Shown here: positions 1 through 9,024 of the stretch, one piece after another
Layout: the number at the start of each line of letters is the position of its first letter
Position numbering within the stretch: position 1 is the first letter of the stretch
Assembly: GCA_900540375.1 (NCBI GenBank)
Contig: UQFS01000038.1
Location: 1-32,943 of the forward strand
Length of the DNA stretch: 32,943 bases
Direction: 5' to 3'
Source: an uncultured Prevotella sp.
GTDB taxonomy: Bacteria; Bacteroidota; Bacteroidia; Bacteroidales; Bacteroidaceae
Notes under the pieces: generated by a model
What the model was told of the DNA's origin: nothing
Database searches by the model: none
The model's input: the letters and a program-made list of their open reading frames with translations, nothing else
Program-made: the position numbers and the translations under genes

Positions 1-1
1 A

Positions 2-54
2 CCAAGACGCTCAGAAAAGTGAGCTAAAATTGGCACAACGAACTGGACACCCTA
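2..54 (+). repeat. Left copy of 53-bp terminal inverted repeat
   Basis: These 53 bases are identical to the reverse complement of the last 53 bases of the window (32891-32943). The match ends where the left copy continues into the relaxase and the right copy diverges. The repeat is coding: it is the relaxase reading frame just upstream of the metal-binding histidine motif. It could be a duplicated gene fragment, an inversion site, or the overlap left where an assembler broke the contig at a shared sequence. Confidence 0.95.
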
Positions 55-1901
55 GCAAGCAACCGTATTTCATCTACTTCCACCATGACACGGAGAACAA
101 CCACGTCCACATTCTCACGACGAGGGTGACGGCCAAGGGCCGGCTGATTTCCGATCACTACGACTACCACAGATTCAATGCCGCGCTCAACCGCGTTGTC
201 AAAGAGGACCAGCAAAATGACATCGGACGGATGTTTGAGTACAGTTTTACGACCGAGGGACAGCTGACGAACATTGCCCGTGGGTTCCACTATAAGGCCA
301 GCGAGTCGAAAGAGGGCAGCGGTGTGCTGTCGTTCTATCATGGTGGCGTTGAGGCCATCAGAGTCCGGCGCAGCGACATTGACACAAGGATTGCCGAGGT
401 AAAGGCTGATAAGCGCGACATAGCGCGACGGGAGGAAACCGCCAAACGCTTAAAGGCCATCATCATCAAGTACAGAGAGTTGAGCCTGAAGCAGGCCCCT
501 TATAGTGCTGATGACCAAAAGATGGAATCGGAAGGCAAAGAGAAAGAACGTGCCCAGACCAAGAAAGAACTGATGAAGCGCAAGAAGGTCAAGATACTTT
601 CCGAAATCAAGAAGCTGACCGATGCCAAAGGCAAGCTGCTCTCCAAGCTGGAGCAGTATCAGATGCAATGGCTCATTGACGAGCTGCGTGGCAAGTTCGG
701 CATAGCAGTCCATTTTCAGAAAGACAAAAACGGTATTGTCCGCGGCTATGGCATTGTTGACCATAATAACAAGGTGGCGCTCAACGGCAGTGAGGTGATG
801 AAACTCGCTGACATCATAGGCATCATGGAGTGGAAGGCTGCACAGGAGGCGAAAGCTACTCGAAAGAATACCAAGCATGCGGAGAAAGTGGAATCGTCTC
901 CAAAGGCTACCCTTGCAGATAATGTCAAGTTGACGACATGGTCAAATAGGGGCGTTGAGCAAAGTAACATTCCAAAATGGGCTGACCAGTGGAGCAACAC
1001 ACACTCATACGCTGGAACCTATGGTTCAGACTCGGATAGAGTCAAAGAGACGAGTACACCTAACACAGGGATAAGTCAAGACCGCACTGCCACAAAACCA
1101 TCATTCAACAACCGTAGTCAGTCATCTGTAAGCAAAGAAAACGAGATGCCCAAGGAAACGGTTAAGGCGACTATCTACCGCCCCGACAGTACGCTTGACA
1201 TTTACCGGCCTATGTTCAAGGCAAGGGCTTGCTCCGTGAATGGCAAGAACATTGTCCGCATGGAGCTTGACGGTAAGACATACGACCATGCCATCACCGA
1301 TAACCAGACAGAATGGTATTGCAAGGTACCGACGGAGGCTCATGACGACATCGCTATCCGACTCGCCGTGTTCTACTCCTACAAGGAGATTTACGAGTTC
1401 TACCGCCGACTGTTGGCCGATGCGTATGTCAAGGAGGGTGGTCAGACTTTAGAGTTGCCGGAAGGAAGCGTCAGATGTTATAAGCGGATGAATGGATTGT
1501 GGTACGTGGCTTTCGACTGCAACGGCAGCACCATTCATTACGACCTCACGGAGCAGGAAAGCCGGCTGATGAACAGACTCGAAGGCAACGAGGCGGAGTT
1601 CAAAGAGGCCAAGGTGCGCTTGTTCAAGGAGCATGTTGCCCGTGAGGAAGCAAATGCCATCGTGAGGAACCTCCAATACGACAGCGTTGGCTTGTTCCCA
1701 AGCTATGCAAGTAAAGATGATGTGCCGAACAAGATCATAGCGTTTGCTAGTCAGCACGTCCAACTGATTCTGAAACTGATGACTGCCCTCTCACACAATA
1801 GCGGCAACGGCTTCAACCGTGAGTTCGAGGTTGGTGGCCGACGCAACCGCTGGGACGACATCGATGACGAGCGTCGCTTCAAGGGTGGCTTGTCAATGTA
1901 A
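3..1901 (+). CDS. Relaxase / mobilization nuclease, 5'-truncated at window edge
   Basis: This is a DNA relaxase that would nick the transfer origin of a mobilizable element and stay covalently bound to the strand. The motif H-x-D followed by N-x-H-x-H (HHDTENNHVH, about residues 18-27 counted from the TTG at 30) is the metal-binding triad of Bacteroides-type relaxases. The frame is open to the window edge (no stop from base 3), so the real start and the catalytic tyrosine lie outside; the TTG at 30 is not a credible start. After the nuclease region come a charged coiled-coil stretch (about residues 130-215) and a long variable C-terminal part. The neighbour 40 bp downstream is a likely accessory DNA-binding protein, and an integrase lies in the same block, which fits an integrative mobilizable element. 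Confidence 0.88.
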   Translation, partial: QDAQKSELKLAQRTGHPSKQPYFIYFHHDTENNHVHILTTRVTAKGRLISDHYDYHRFNAALNRVVKEDQQNDIGRMFEYSFTTEGQLTNIARGFHYKASESKEGSGVLSFYHGGVEAIRVRRSDIDTRIAEVKADKRDIARREETAKRLKAIIIKYRELSLKQAPYSADDQKMESEGKEKERAQTKKELMKRKKVKILSEIKKLTDAKGKLLSKLEQYQMQWLIDELRGKFGIAVHFQKDKNGIVRGYGIVDHNNKVALNGSEVMKLADIIGIMEWKAAQEAKATRKNTKHAEKVESSPKATLADNVKLTTWSNRGVEQSNIPKWADQWSNTHSYAGTYGSDSDRVKETSTPNTGISQDRTATKPSFNNRSQSSVSKENEMPKETVKATIYRPDSTLDIYRPMFKARACSVNGKNIVRMELDGKTYDHAITDNQTEWYCKVPTEAHDDIAIRLAVFYSYKEIYEFYRRLLADAYVKEGGQTLELPEGSVRCYKRMNGLWYVAFDCNGSTIHYDLTEQESRLMNRLEGNEAEFKEAKVRLFKEHVAREEANAIVRNLQYDSVGLFPSYASKDDVPNKIIAFASQHVQLILKLMTALSHNSGNGFNREFEVGGRRNRWDDIDDERRFKGGLSM

Positions 1902-1940
1902 GAGATAGTAACTATAGTACAAACCAAATAAAAACTTATC

Positions 1941-2465
1941 ATGCAAACAAAAACAGATTTCAGTGAAATATCGGGGAATTTTGACAATACCGATATGGAT
2001 AACTTCATCGAAAGAATGAAGAAGTGGGACAAGAAAGAAGAGAAAAGTAATGCGATTCCTACGACCGAGCAGTCAAGAAAGCCTACGAAAGCAGATGCTG
2101 CTGTTTCGCGAACAAAGTCTGAGTCAAAGCCCAAGTCGGAGCCTGCTGCCAAGAAGAAAGGCAATAAAGTTGAATCCACGATGCAGAGCACCAAGAAGGA
2201 ACCTGTTCCATCGCCAGTGCGACAGCCTACCACTGATGACTCAAGCCTTCAAACTGGCAGTCTTGAGCAGCTATGGCAGACAGCAGCTGCGTCGAAAGCG
2301 AAGAAGCCAAAAGAGAAGCAGGTATGGCTGGATGCTGACATCTGCAACAAGATTGAGATGCTCAACCTTAAACGCGGCAAGCCTGTTCCTGTCAAGCACC
2401 TCTTCAATGCCATCTTGAAACTGTTTCTTGAAGAACACAAGGCGGAGATAGCAAGAACGAAGTAA
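1941..2465 (+). CDS. Mobilization accessory protein, RHH-like C-terminus
   Basis: This is a 174-residue protein directly downstream of the relaxase and probably co-transcribed. The first 115 residues are low-complexity, rich in Lys, Ser, Pro and Glu, and look disordered. The C-terminal 50 residues (from about KQVWLDADICNKIEML) look like a ribbon-helix-helix or DUF3408-like DNA-binding domain: a short strand followed by two helices, ending in LFLEEHKAEI. Such proteins often help Bacteroidetes relaxases bind oriT or regulate the mob operon. The assignment rests on context and pattern, with no catalytic motif. The ATG at 1941 is the only sensible start. Confidence 0.6.
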   Translation: MQTKTDFSEISGNFDNTDMDNFIERMKKWDKKEEKSNAIPTTEQSRKPTKADAAVSRTKSESKPKSEPAAKKKGNKVESTMQSTKKEPVPSPVRQPTTDDSSLQTGSLEQLWQTAAASKAKKPKEKQVWLDADICNKIEMLNLKRGKPVPVKHLFNAILKLFLEEHKAEIARTK

Positions 2466-2476
2466 AAGTCATATTC

Positions 2477-2512
2477 TCACAGACTCACATTATTATATAT
2501 GTGAGTCTGTGA
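2477..2512. terminator. Bidirectional hairpin terminator
   Basis: A perfect 14-bp stem (2477-2490 with 2499-2512) with an 8-nt AT loop sits between the convergent mobilization gene and the truncated rhuM gene. It has A/T-rich flanks on both sides, so it can serve both strands. Confidence 0.75.
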
Positions 2513-2520
2513 TATTCCCT

Positions 2521-2874
2521 CTACACACTGGTGGCCCATTGGCGGAATTGAATACCTCTCTTCGTGTTTACACGATAGCCAAGTGAACTAATAAGGTCAA
2601 GGTTGTAATAGGTTACATTACGACCAACCTGCCTCTTGCCCTCAGTTTGAACAGTTCGGAATTTCCGAACAGTTGAGTCAGCGTCCAATTCGCCATCTTC
2701 ATAAATATGCTTGATATGCTCACTGACATTGGCTTTGCTGGAATCAAATAACTGTACTAACTGTGCTTGTGTCAGCCACACGGTCTCATTCTCCAACTTC
2801 GCATCAAGCTGAGTTCTGCCATCCTCTGTCTGATATATGACAATCTTGTTGTCGATTTCATTGTTGTCCATCAT
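2521..2874 (-). pseudogene. RhuM-family protein, 3'-truncated
   Basis: This encodes 117 residues matching the N-terminal part of the RhuM virulence-protein family. Visible features are a winged-helix-like region (about WLTQAQLVQLFDSSKANVSEH), the conserved element VRKFRTVQTEGKR, and YYNLDLISSLGYRV followed by the start of the FRxWA motif. Full members are roughly three times longer; here the frame stops right after FRQWATSV, just before the terminator hairpin. It is therefore probably a truncated remnant, although a short functional form cannot be excluded. It starts 8 bp after the end of the helicase gene and is likely the last gene of that minus-strand operon. RhuM proteins are frequent cargo near restriction and mobile loci; their function is unknown. 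Confidence 0.65.
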
Positions 2875-2882
2875 AATAATCT

Positions 2883-5759
2883 TTATTTGTTGCTCATCAT
2901 ATCCAACAGCTCACCTGCCACCTTCGCATCAGCTATTCTCATAACAGTGTTGTCTGCGGCGTGATAGCCAAGGAAATTGACATCACCATACCAACAAATG
3001 GATTTGTCTATGATGGCACATTGGATAGTCTGCGTATCGTTGACAGAATAGGTTCCGCCCACTTCCTTGTACCTCTCTTCATCATATCCTTCCCTCTTGA
3101 TATTGACATAAATGCTCACCCCGTTGGCTTGCTGCTCCATGAGCTTCTGTATGATAACAGGATTGCGGTAGATTCTAATCATGGGACAGGCAATAACTAT
3201 CGAATGCCTGGCATTGGATATGTCGGCGAGAAACGCAGTCTCGAACGAGCCTCCATCATAAATCATGTCAGATGGGGCTTCCGGATTTGTTTGACGAGGC
3301 CGGACCTTATACCCCACGACAGCATATCCTCGCAGTCGGCGCTTATACATAGTCTCGCACATTGGTTGGCGAATGTCAATATAATCATATACACGCACTT
3401 CTGTCTTGCCTTCATAGTCGCGATGCAAACGGCCAGTGTACTGGGCGACGAGGCCTTTATATGAGACAGGTTGGGCAAGGAACAGTGTGTCGAGTCGTGG
3501 CAGGTCAAAACCTTCTGAAATGTATTTCAACGAAGCCACAATTACCATCGACTCTGCAGGCGACACTGCCTTTAACTGTAACTCAATATCTTTCTTTTCT
3601 TTAGCAGACGTAGAACCGGTAAGGATAATGACGTGCTTACACAAAGGTTTGATAAGTTCAGCTAATAATGACACATGTTCTACGAGTACGCTTATAATAA
3701 TTGGTGTGCGTCCTTCTTTCAAGACATTTGCAACATCGCTTATTATCTGTTGGTTCCGTTGCTTGTCGTCTGTCAGTTCATGTAATATCTGGTTATAGCT
3801 CAGTTTGTCCTCACTGAGTTGCCTATAAGTAGTGAAACGGGGAATAAGCCATCGGCTGAATTTCTGCTTTGACATCTGTGCCGCTGCGTCTTCAGTGAAC
3901 CGTATCGGACCGCACTGCATAAAGATGATGGGCTGGTGACCGTCCTTGCGCATGGGCGTTGCCGTCAGCCCATACACATATTGTGCATTGGCATACTTCA
4001 GCACCTGCTCAAAGTTGGAGGCTGACACATGGTGGCACTCATCAACAATCACCATGCCATAATTCCGCACGAATGGCTTGACCTCATTGTCAGAAACACA
4101 GGATTGTAGAAGGGCAATGTCGATGTGGCCGTTCAGCGTATTTTCGTCTGAACTTAGCAGTCCGACGAGCGGCTGTTCCTTCTTTCGTCCCCGTTTCTTA
4201 GGAGCATCCGGCAACGTATAGTTAATGGTCATGAACTCACAAAATTTAGTCCGCCATTGCTTTGCCAACGCTTTGTTGTGTACAAGTATAAGCGTATTGA
4301 CTTTCCGTCGGGCTATCAGGCCGATGGCTGCAACGGTCTTGCCAAAAGCTGTTGTTCCCGACAAGATGCCGTTGTCGTAGGACATCAGTTGGCTGACAGC
4401 TACCTCCTGCTCAGGTCGTAGTGTGCCACTGAATGAAACATCTATCGCATGTCCATGGTTAGTTTTATCCTCTATCTTTATGCTGACTGAATTCTCTTCG
4501 AAGAATTCGATCAATACCTCCTCACATCCACGGGGCAGGGCAAGCCATTCATCAGAGACATCGGCACACGATATGATCCGCGGAACATTATAGGTGGACA
4601 GATGCATGCCGAGTTTGGCACCAAACTCCGGGTTCTTGAAGGACGCAATACGCTTCAAGTGGTTGATAACTTTCGATGACAAACCATTGGTGGGTATATA
4701 TAGCATATTGGACTCCACGACGGTTATCTCTGCTGGCAAATCATCTTTGGTTACATTCATTGCCACTGGTGTCTCCCAAGGCTTGGCCTCGCTGGTCTTC
4801 GATAATTCGCCAAAGTCAGACTGACTAGCATGCAATTTCAATAACGTCTCCAAGCTCTCCGCCGATAGTTTCTTGACCGTGCGCAGATATTCCCATTGGT
4901 CAGGATATTGCTCAAAATGGTCATCAACGAAGACGCTGTTGCCTTTCTTCCTCGGCAACCCTTGCAATGGCAGGGCAACAAGATTACCAAAGCCGCCCTC
5001 GGATAAATGATCCTGATTGGGGAAGAAGCGGTCATAGGACTTGAATGAAATCTGCCCGTCACGGTTCATGGCCTCTGTAAGGATGGCATTGCCCAGTCGT
5101 CTTGCCCTACTCGCCAATACTGATTGTTCAAACAGAATCCACACATGTGCGCCATTACCCGAACGTGAGCGTTCAATAGAATAAGGTATGCTCCAGTCTT
5201 TGCATACACCAACAAAGGCCAGCACGTCTTTCTGATAGCCATGCTCGCAGCTCTTGTCATCAAAATCAGTACAAAGGAAATTACAAGTATCATCGGTCAG
5301 AATGGCATAGATTCCAATAGTGAAAGGTTTTCCCCACTCATCCACACCACGCAAGTGCTTTTCAATCTCGGCGTCACCCAAAGAAACGAATTGACGGTTT
5401 GAGCAACTGGCGCATTTGTTTTTCTTCCTATCACAAAGAGGAGTCCAACGGTTGGAACATGCTGGCATGTAACCGGATTTGCTCCTATCCCGACTTTCCC
5501 ACCTAAGCGCAAACACATCTTCACGGCCTTTAAACAAACTTCGGAACAAATCCTTCCGTTGCTGCAGAATTTGCTCTTTACTCAGTAAAACATGATTGCC
5601 AGCACTAGGGGGTACTGTACAGACCTTTTCGTCTTTCGGCAAAGAATTTTGTTCATAACTAATACCATGTGCTAAGAGGATGCCTTTCAGCCTCTCATTC
5701 TCCCGGCTTAATCGTTCTAACTTCAGGAGAAGTTCCTCCGTATTGAGCTTTTCTTGCAT
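2883..5759 (-). CDS. TOTE-type AEP primase, SF2 helicase and PLD-like domain protein
   Basis: A large multidomain protein of about 958 residues that resembles TOTE conflict-system proteins. From the N-terminus: a short coiled coil (about 5-35); a Cys cluster of zinc-ribbon type (about 100-120, ending CASC); an archaeo-eukaryotic primase domain with FLCTDFDDKS (hhDhD motif, near 166) and SGNGAHVWI. A superfamily 2 helicase follows, with Walker A TTAFGKTVAA (near 470), DECHH (near 573), LTATPMR, and motif VI QYTGRLHR (near 775). The C-terminus is a phospholipase-D-like domain whose usual HKD motif appears degenerate (IDKSICWYGDVNFLG, near 920). The ATG at 5759 is preferred to an upstream TTG. 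Family proposals assign it to defence against invading nucleic acid; this is not shown here. It lies between an AlbA_2/ATPase gene and rhuM on the same strand, 70 bp after the former. Confidence 0.82.
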   Translation of the reverse strand: MQEKLNTEELLLKLERLSRENERLKGILLAHGISYEQNSLPKDEKVCTVPPSAGNHVLLSKEQILQQRKDLFRSLFKGREDVFALRWESRDRSKSGYMPACSNRWTPLCDRKKNKCASCSNRQFVSLGDAEIEKHLRGVDEWGKPFTIGIYAILTDDTCNFLCTDFDDKSCEHGYQKDVLAFVGVCKDWSIPYSIERSRSGNGAHVWILFEQSVLASRARRLGNAILTEAMNRDGQISFKSYDRFFPNQDHLSEGGFGNLVALPLQGLPRKKGNSVFVDDHFEQYPDQWEYLRTVKKLSAESLETLLKLHASQSDFGELSKTSEAKPWETPVAMNVTKDDLPAEITVVESNMLYIPTNGLSSKVINHLKRIASFKNPEFGAKLGMHLSTYNVPRIISCADVSDEWLALPRGCEEVLIEFFEENSVSIKIEDKTNHGHAIDVSFSGTLRPEQEVAVSQLMSYDNGILSGTTAFGKTVAAIGLIARRKVNTLILVHNKALAKQWRTKFCEFMTINYTLPDAPKKRGRKKEQPLVGLLSSDENTLNGHIDIALLQSCVSDNEVKPFVRNYGMVIVDECHHVSASNFEQVLKYANAQYVYGLTATPMRKDGHQPIIFMQCGPIRFTEDAAAQMSKQKFSRWLIPRFTTYRQLSEDKLSYNQILHELTDDKQRNQQIISDVANVLKEGRTPIIISVLVEHVSLLAELIKPLCKHVIILTGSTSAKEKKDIELQLKAVSPAESMVIVASLKYISEGFDLPRLDTLFLAQPVSYKGLVAQYTGRLHRDYEGKTEVRVYDYIDIRQPMCETMYKRRLRGYAVVGYKVRPRQTNPEAPSDMIYDGGSFETAFLADISNARHSIVIACPMIRIYRNPVIIQKLMEQQANGVSIYVNIKREGYDEERYKEVGGTYSVNDTQTIQCAIIDKSICWYGDVNFLGYHAADNTVMRIADAKVAGELLDMMSNK

Positions 5760-5788
5760 TTCCAAACTGATATTAAGACAAGGTTATG

Positions 5789-5821
5789 CGTCTAAAGGTG
5801 GCCAGTAGCCACCTTTAGGCG
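5789..5821. promoter_or_regulatory. Intergenic hairpin between two defence-like genes
   Basis: A 14-bp stem (5789-5802 with 5808-5821, one G-T pair) with a 5-nt loop lies in the 70-bp gap between the AlbA_2/ATPase gene and the primase-helicase gene. No clear T-tract follows on the minus strand, so it may attenuate or process the message instead of ending it. Confidence 0.5.
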
Positions 5822-5829
5822 TATTTGCT

Positions 5830-7320
5830 TTAATCCTCATGAGATTTTTTCCATTCCAACGCCTGTTTGGTGAGCCGATACATCTGTCTTGGATGGTTGG
5901 GCTCGTTGGGGTATTTACGCTCTATAGTATTGTCTTTAAGTGCTGGAGTGACATAGTTTTCGCGGAACCTCATTCGACTCTTAAAACCACAAGAATCCAT
6001 CATTGACTTCATGGTCATAAAGTGGTCCGTCATATTCATTATCAGTTCTTGAACTTGGATCGTACTTGGATCGTACTTGGATCGTACTTGGATCGTACTT
6101 GGATCCTTTACTTCCCTAACTTGTGCCGTAGTTGGGGCATAGCTGGGTCGTTGGAATGTCACAGTGATCATACCTTTGTCCACCGACCACACAGGATTTG
6201 GCAGTCCTTGTGCCAGACACGCGTCGACTATCCGATGTACACCGGAGCCCCAACTCTCAAGAAAAGTCGTCTTGAACAGCACATTGGCAATGATGGGATT
6301 ATATGGGAATGAGCCGTGAGGCTCTGTGATATTCTCAGGTGTCATTCCATGAGGGAAAGAGCCTGGATTGAATATTTCCACACGGTCATCATAGATGGCG
6401 ACGCCGACAAAGGCATTGTGCTCCTCCCAATGACGGTGGCAAAGCGCATTGATCAAAGCTTCTCGCAACGCTGCCACTGGAACCTCCAAATGTTCCTCGC
6501 GCCGAATGCCTGTTATCTTTCCACTCAACGACAGATGCTTGAAGCAAAACGCCATGCCAGCATCTAACAGGTCGAAGAAATTGCCGTATGCCCGTTGGTT
6601 GTCTATGAATTCGTTCTTGTCCATTCCTCTGAACCTTGCCATCTGAATGGTGAACTGAGGATAATACCCTTTTTCGTTCTTCGTGAAAAGCATTGCTGCA
6701 GCATTGTTAGGCTGATCGTCAGAAGAAAGCAACTGAAGTTTGCTAAGGACACTCTTCAGCGTCTCTGTGAGAACAGAGTCCGGGACACGGCCACCCTCAG
6801 CACCCAAGCGCAAAGCTCCGCGAATGCGATCTTCGTTGAGGTCTGCAATGCCTAACCCGTCAGACTCTCTACGCTCCCACGCATAGAAGTCAGGATGATG
6901 GGCACGTAACCGCTCCTCAAATAACTTGCGCGGCATCTGTTTCGTCGTGCTTTCTACCCGGTAGTATGGCTTACCATCGTATGTATAGGGTTCGTGTCCC
7001 CATACAAAAGCATCGAAATGGATGGCAATCAACTTCTTTCCATCGCTGCCGGGAACATCGTAGTAGCTGACCTTCGCCTCTACAGCCGGTTCAAGGCCGC
7101 TCAACGCCTGAGATATTTCACGCAGAGTGTTGTCATTGACATCTTGACCGAGTATTCTTCGTGATGTCGGCGTCACGCCAAAGATAAGCCAACCGCCATC
7201 AGTATTGAGAAATGCGCATGCTGTGTGCATGGCGTCTTTCAACTCACCAGTGGTCTTTTTAAGCTCCAAAGTGATGGACTCGTCCTTATCTATTAGTTTC
7301 TGAATATCATCGATAACCAT
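5830..7320 (-). CDS. AlbA_2 (Schlafen-like) and histidine-kinase-like ATPase protein
   Basis: A 496-residue protein of the RecG-like/AlbA_2 putative regulator type. The N-terminal AlbA_2 domain (about 12-130) is marked by ESITLELKKTTGEL and the glycine-rich FLNTDGGWLIFGV. A GHKL-type ATPase region follows (about 280-395), with the N-box EALINALCHRHW and VEIFNPGSFPHG. The C-terminal 75 residues look like a winged helix (RMRFRENYVTPAL... MYRLTKQAL). An 11-residue repeat, DPSTIQV at about 405-422, is encoded by an 11-bp DNA tandem repeat and joins the ATPase to the winged helix. Family members are common in mobile and defence loci, and their biochemical role is unclear. It lies 49 bp after the integrase gene on the same strand and may be co-transcribed. 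Confidence 0.8.
   Translation of the reverse strand: MVIDDIQKLIDKDESITLELKKTTGELKDAMHTACAFLNTDGGWLIFGVTPTSRRILGQDVNDNTLREISQALSGLEPAVEAKVSYYDVPGSDGKKLIAIHFDAFVWGHEPYTYDGKPYYRVESTTKQMPRKLFEERLRAHHPDFYAWERRESDGLGIADLNEDRIRGALRLGAEGGRVPDSVLTETLKSVLSKLQLLSSDDQPNNAAAMLFTKNEKGYYPQFTIQMARFRGMDKNEFIDNQRAYGNFFDLLDAGMAFCFKHLSLSGKITGIRREEHLEVPVAALREALINALCHRHWEEHNAFVGVAIYDDRVEIFNPGSFPHGMTPENITEPHGSFPYNPIIANVLFKTTFLESWGSGVHRIVDACLAQGLPNPVWSVDKGMITVTFQRPSYAPTTAQVREVKDPSTIQVRSKYDPSTIQVQELIMNMTDHFMTMKSMMDSCGFKSRMRFRENYVTPALKDNTIERKYPNEPNHPRQMYRLTKQALEWKKSHED
6053..6105 (+). repeat. 11-bp tandem repeat (4.8 copies) inside coding sequence
   Basis: Four perfect copies of acttggatcgt plus a partial fifth run from 6053 to 6105. 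Because 11 is not a multiple of 3, gain or loss of one copy would shift the reading frame of the minus-strand AlbA_2/ATPase gene and remove its C-terminal winged helix. Three units give 33 bases, which explains the 11-residue periodicity of the protein here. Confidence 0.95.
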
Positions 7321-7368
7321 AATAACTTCTTTTAGAGTACAAACTTAATAATTTTTTACAGATAAATC

Positions 7369-8820
7369 CTATTTGTTGCTCATCATTTTTATCAATAGTG
7401 CCTGCATCTGCTCCTTTGTCATGTTTGGAATGTCATCTATAGTTGGCTCATCCTCCAGCCGGAGCAGACGTTTGTTATATTCAAACTGCTTGTGGAGAGG
7501 ATAGGACGCAAGATACAGTTGGGTGACTGTCTTCTGCGTTGAATGCCCCATGCTTTCAGATATATACTGCATGTCAACTCCGGCATTACGAAGATTGGTG
7601 GCAAAGGAATGACGTGCCCAAGTGCCGGAGATGCGTTCTTCCCAACCCAAAATGTCCTTGCATATCATGTGGAGCCGTTTGCGTACATTCTGGTTCTCTT
7701 GCTGAATACGGCGATGTCGGTCTTCTGCCGTCTCCGCTCCCTTGAGGATGTCGGGGAACACCCGTGCACCTTTCTCAGGCTTCGCACCAATATCATCGAT
7801 GATGTTCTGTAGCGGTTCAATAATAGGTATGATGACCTCTGCTCCATCCTCGCTGCGTTCTGTTGTCTTCTTCCGCCAAAAGCGGAAAGCCTTACCACCA
7901 GTGGAATAGTAATAGTCATCATACGTCAGGAAGGCCTCGTCTGCAAGATTGAAGCCATTGCAGAGATATTGAGCCAAAAACAGTCCAAGGGAGTAATGGA
8001 CATTAGGCGTGACATCGCACGGCCACTGTTCAGGATAGTCCTTCTCCACAAACAAGTCGTAAAGCTGGGTCATCTTGTCGACATTAAGAAACTCACCCCT
8101 TCGCGTTGCTCCCCTCGGTATGGATATGGTGTCTCTGCCATGTTTGTTGGAAAACGGATATTCCATATTCAGCATGTAGCCACGTCTGATGCATTCATTC
8201 CAAATCACACGGCATACCCGAAGATAGATACCTCTTGTGGTATCCGAAATCTTTCCAATGCGTTTCTTGCCGCGCTTCACACCATTCATCATGCCCTCAT
8301 TCCATTCCATGAGCAGTGGTTTGTCAATTTTGAATCCAGTGATGTTTTCTTCGCCAAGAATCTTCTTGAATGAATTTAAGCCACACTGATAACTTTCAGC
8401 GGTACCATAACGGTCCTCCTTCTTCAGATTATCAATAACGTCCTGCCATACCGTCAGAAAGTTGACATTTGAGACGAGCCCATTGCCCGTTATCGCATTC
8501 TTTATGAGTTCCAGCGAGAGTTCGTGACCGACATTCAGTCGCGCCAGCATGTCGCCATACTCGCCAAGCATTGTAATCCATTGACGTTTGACCTCAAATT
8601 TAGGAGAGCGGCTGGTTTGTACGTTACATATCTCAGAGAAGTCCTTCTCTGAATAGCTACCTCCCACATGATGATACCACCGCTTGCGGCTGATGGTAAA
8701 ACGGATTGACAAAGGATATACCTTTACATCCTTTCGTGAAGTGCGCTTGTCAAGAGTAATTGAGACGGTGCAGTTCCGCTCAATGTGGTTACCATAGGAT
8801 GTCTTTAAGTTGGAAGTCAT
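7369..8820 (-). CDS. Tyrosine recombinase (element integrase)
   Basis: This 483-residue tyrosine recombinase of the Bacteroidetes integrase type probably catalyses insertion and excision of the element at the adjacent tRNA-like site. An arm-binding-like N-terminus is followed by a SAM-like core-binding region (about 125-220) and a catalytic domain (about 250-450). Visible catalytic elements are GTWARHSFATNL (second Arg, near 405, with Trp where many relatives have His or Tyr), MGHSTQKTV and the nucleophile in TQLYLAS (near 434). The first catalytic Arg region reads YLCNGFNLADEAFL, as in divergent Bacteroidetes members. It is transcribed away from the att-like site about 200 bp upstream, a usual arrangement. 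Its last residues (MMSNK) and the underlying 17 bases are shared with the primase-helicase gene. Confidence 0.88.
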   Translation of the reverse strand: MTSNLKTSYGNHIERNCTVSITLDKRTSRKDVKVYPLSIRFTISRKRWYHHVGGSYSEKDFSEICNVQTSRSPKFEVKRQWITMLGEYGDMLARLNVGHELSLELIKNAITGNGLVSNVNFLTVWQDVIDNLKKEDRYGTAESYQCGLNSFKKILGEENITGFKIDKPLLMEWNEGMMNGVKRGKKRIGKISDTTRGIYLRVCRVIWNECIRRGYMLNMEYPFSNKHGRDTISIPRGATRRGEFLNVDKMTQLYDLFVEKDYPEQWPCDVTPNVHYSLGLFLAQYLCNGFNLADEAFLTYDDYYYSTGGKAFRFWRKKTTERSEDGAEVIIPIIEPLQNIIDDIGAKPEKGARVFPDILKGAETAEDRHRRIQQENQNVRKRLHMICKDILGWEERISGTWARHSFATNLRNAGVDMQYISESMGHSTQKTVTQLYLASYPLHKQFEYNKRLLRLEDEPTIDDIPNMTKEQMQALLIKMMSNK

Positions 8821-8882
8821 TGTGGTCGTTATTTAGATTGTGAGGACATGGCTTCATAAGGAATAACGGACCCAAAAAGTGA

Positions 8883-8918
8883 CGAACACCAAGCGAACAC
8901 GCACCCCTATACGAACAC
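8883..8918 (+). repeat. Three direct CGAACAC repeats upstream of integrase
   Basis: CGAACAC occurs at 8883-8889, 8894-8900 and 8912-8918, the last two followed by GCA. Short direct repeats between an integrase gene and its att site are a common form of arm-type integrase or excisionase binding site. That role is inferred. Confidence 0.45.
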
Positions 8919-9024
8919 GCATATCATAAAATATCGTATAATGCCACAAATATACTAACTTTCTGATAAGCAAGCAAATAAATAGGGAATTAAATTTCAA
9001 GAAAAATCATCGGAAGCTATTCAT

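Noticed and set aside
6053..6105. Iteron-type replication origin
   Set aside because: The 11-bp repeats lie inside an intact reading frame and no replication initiator gene is nearby.
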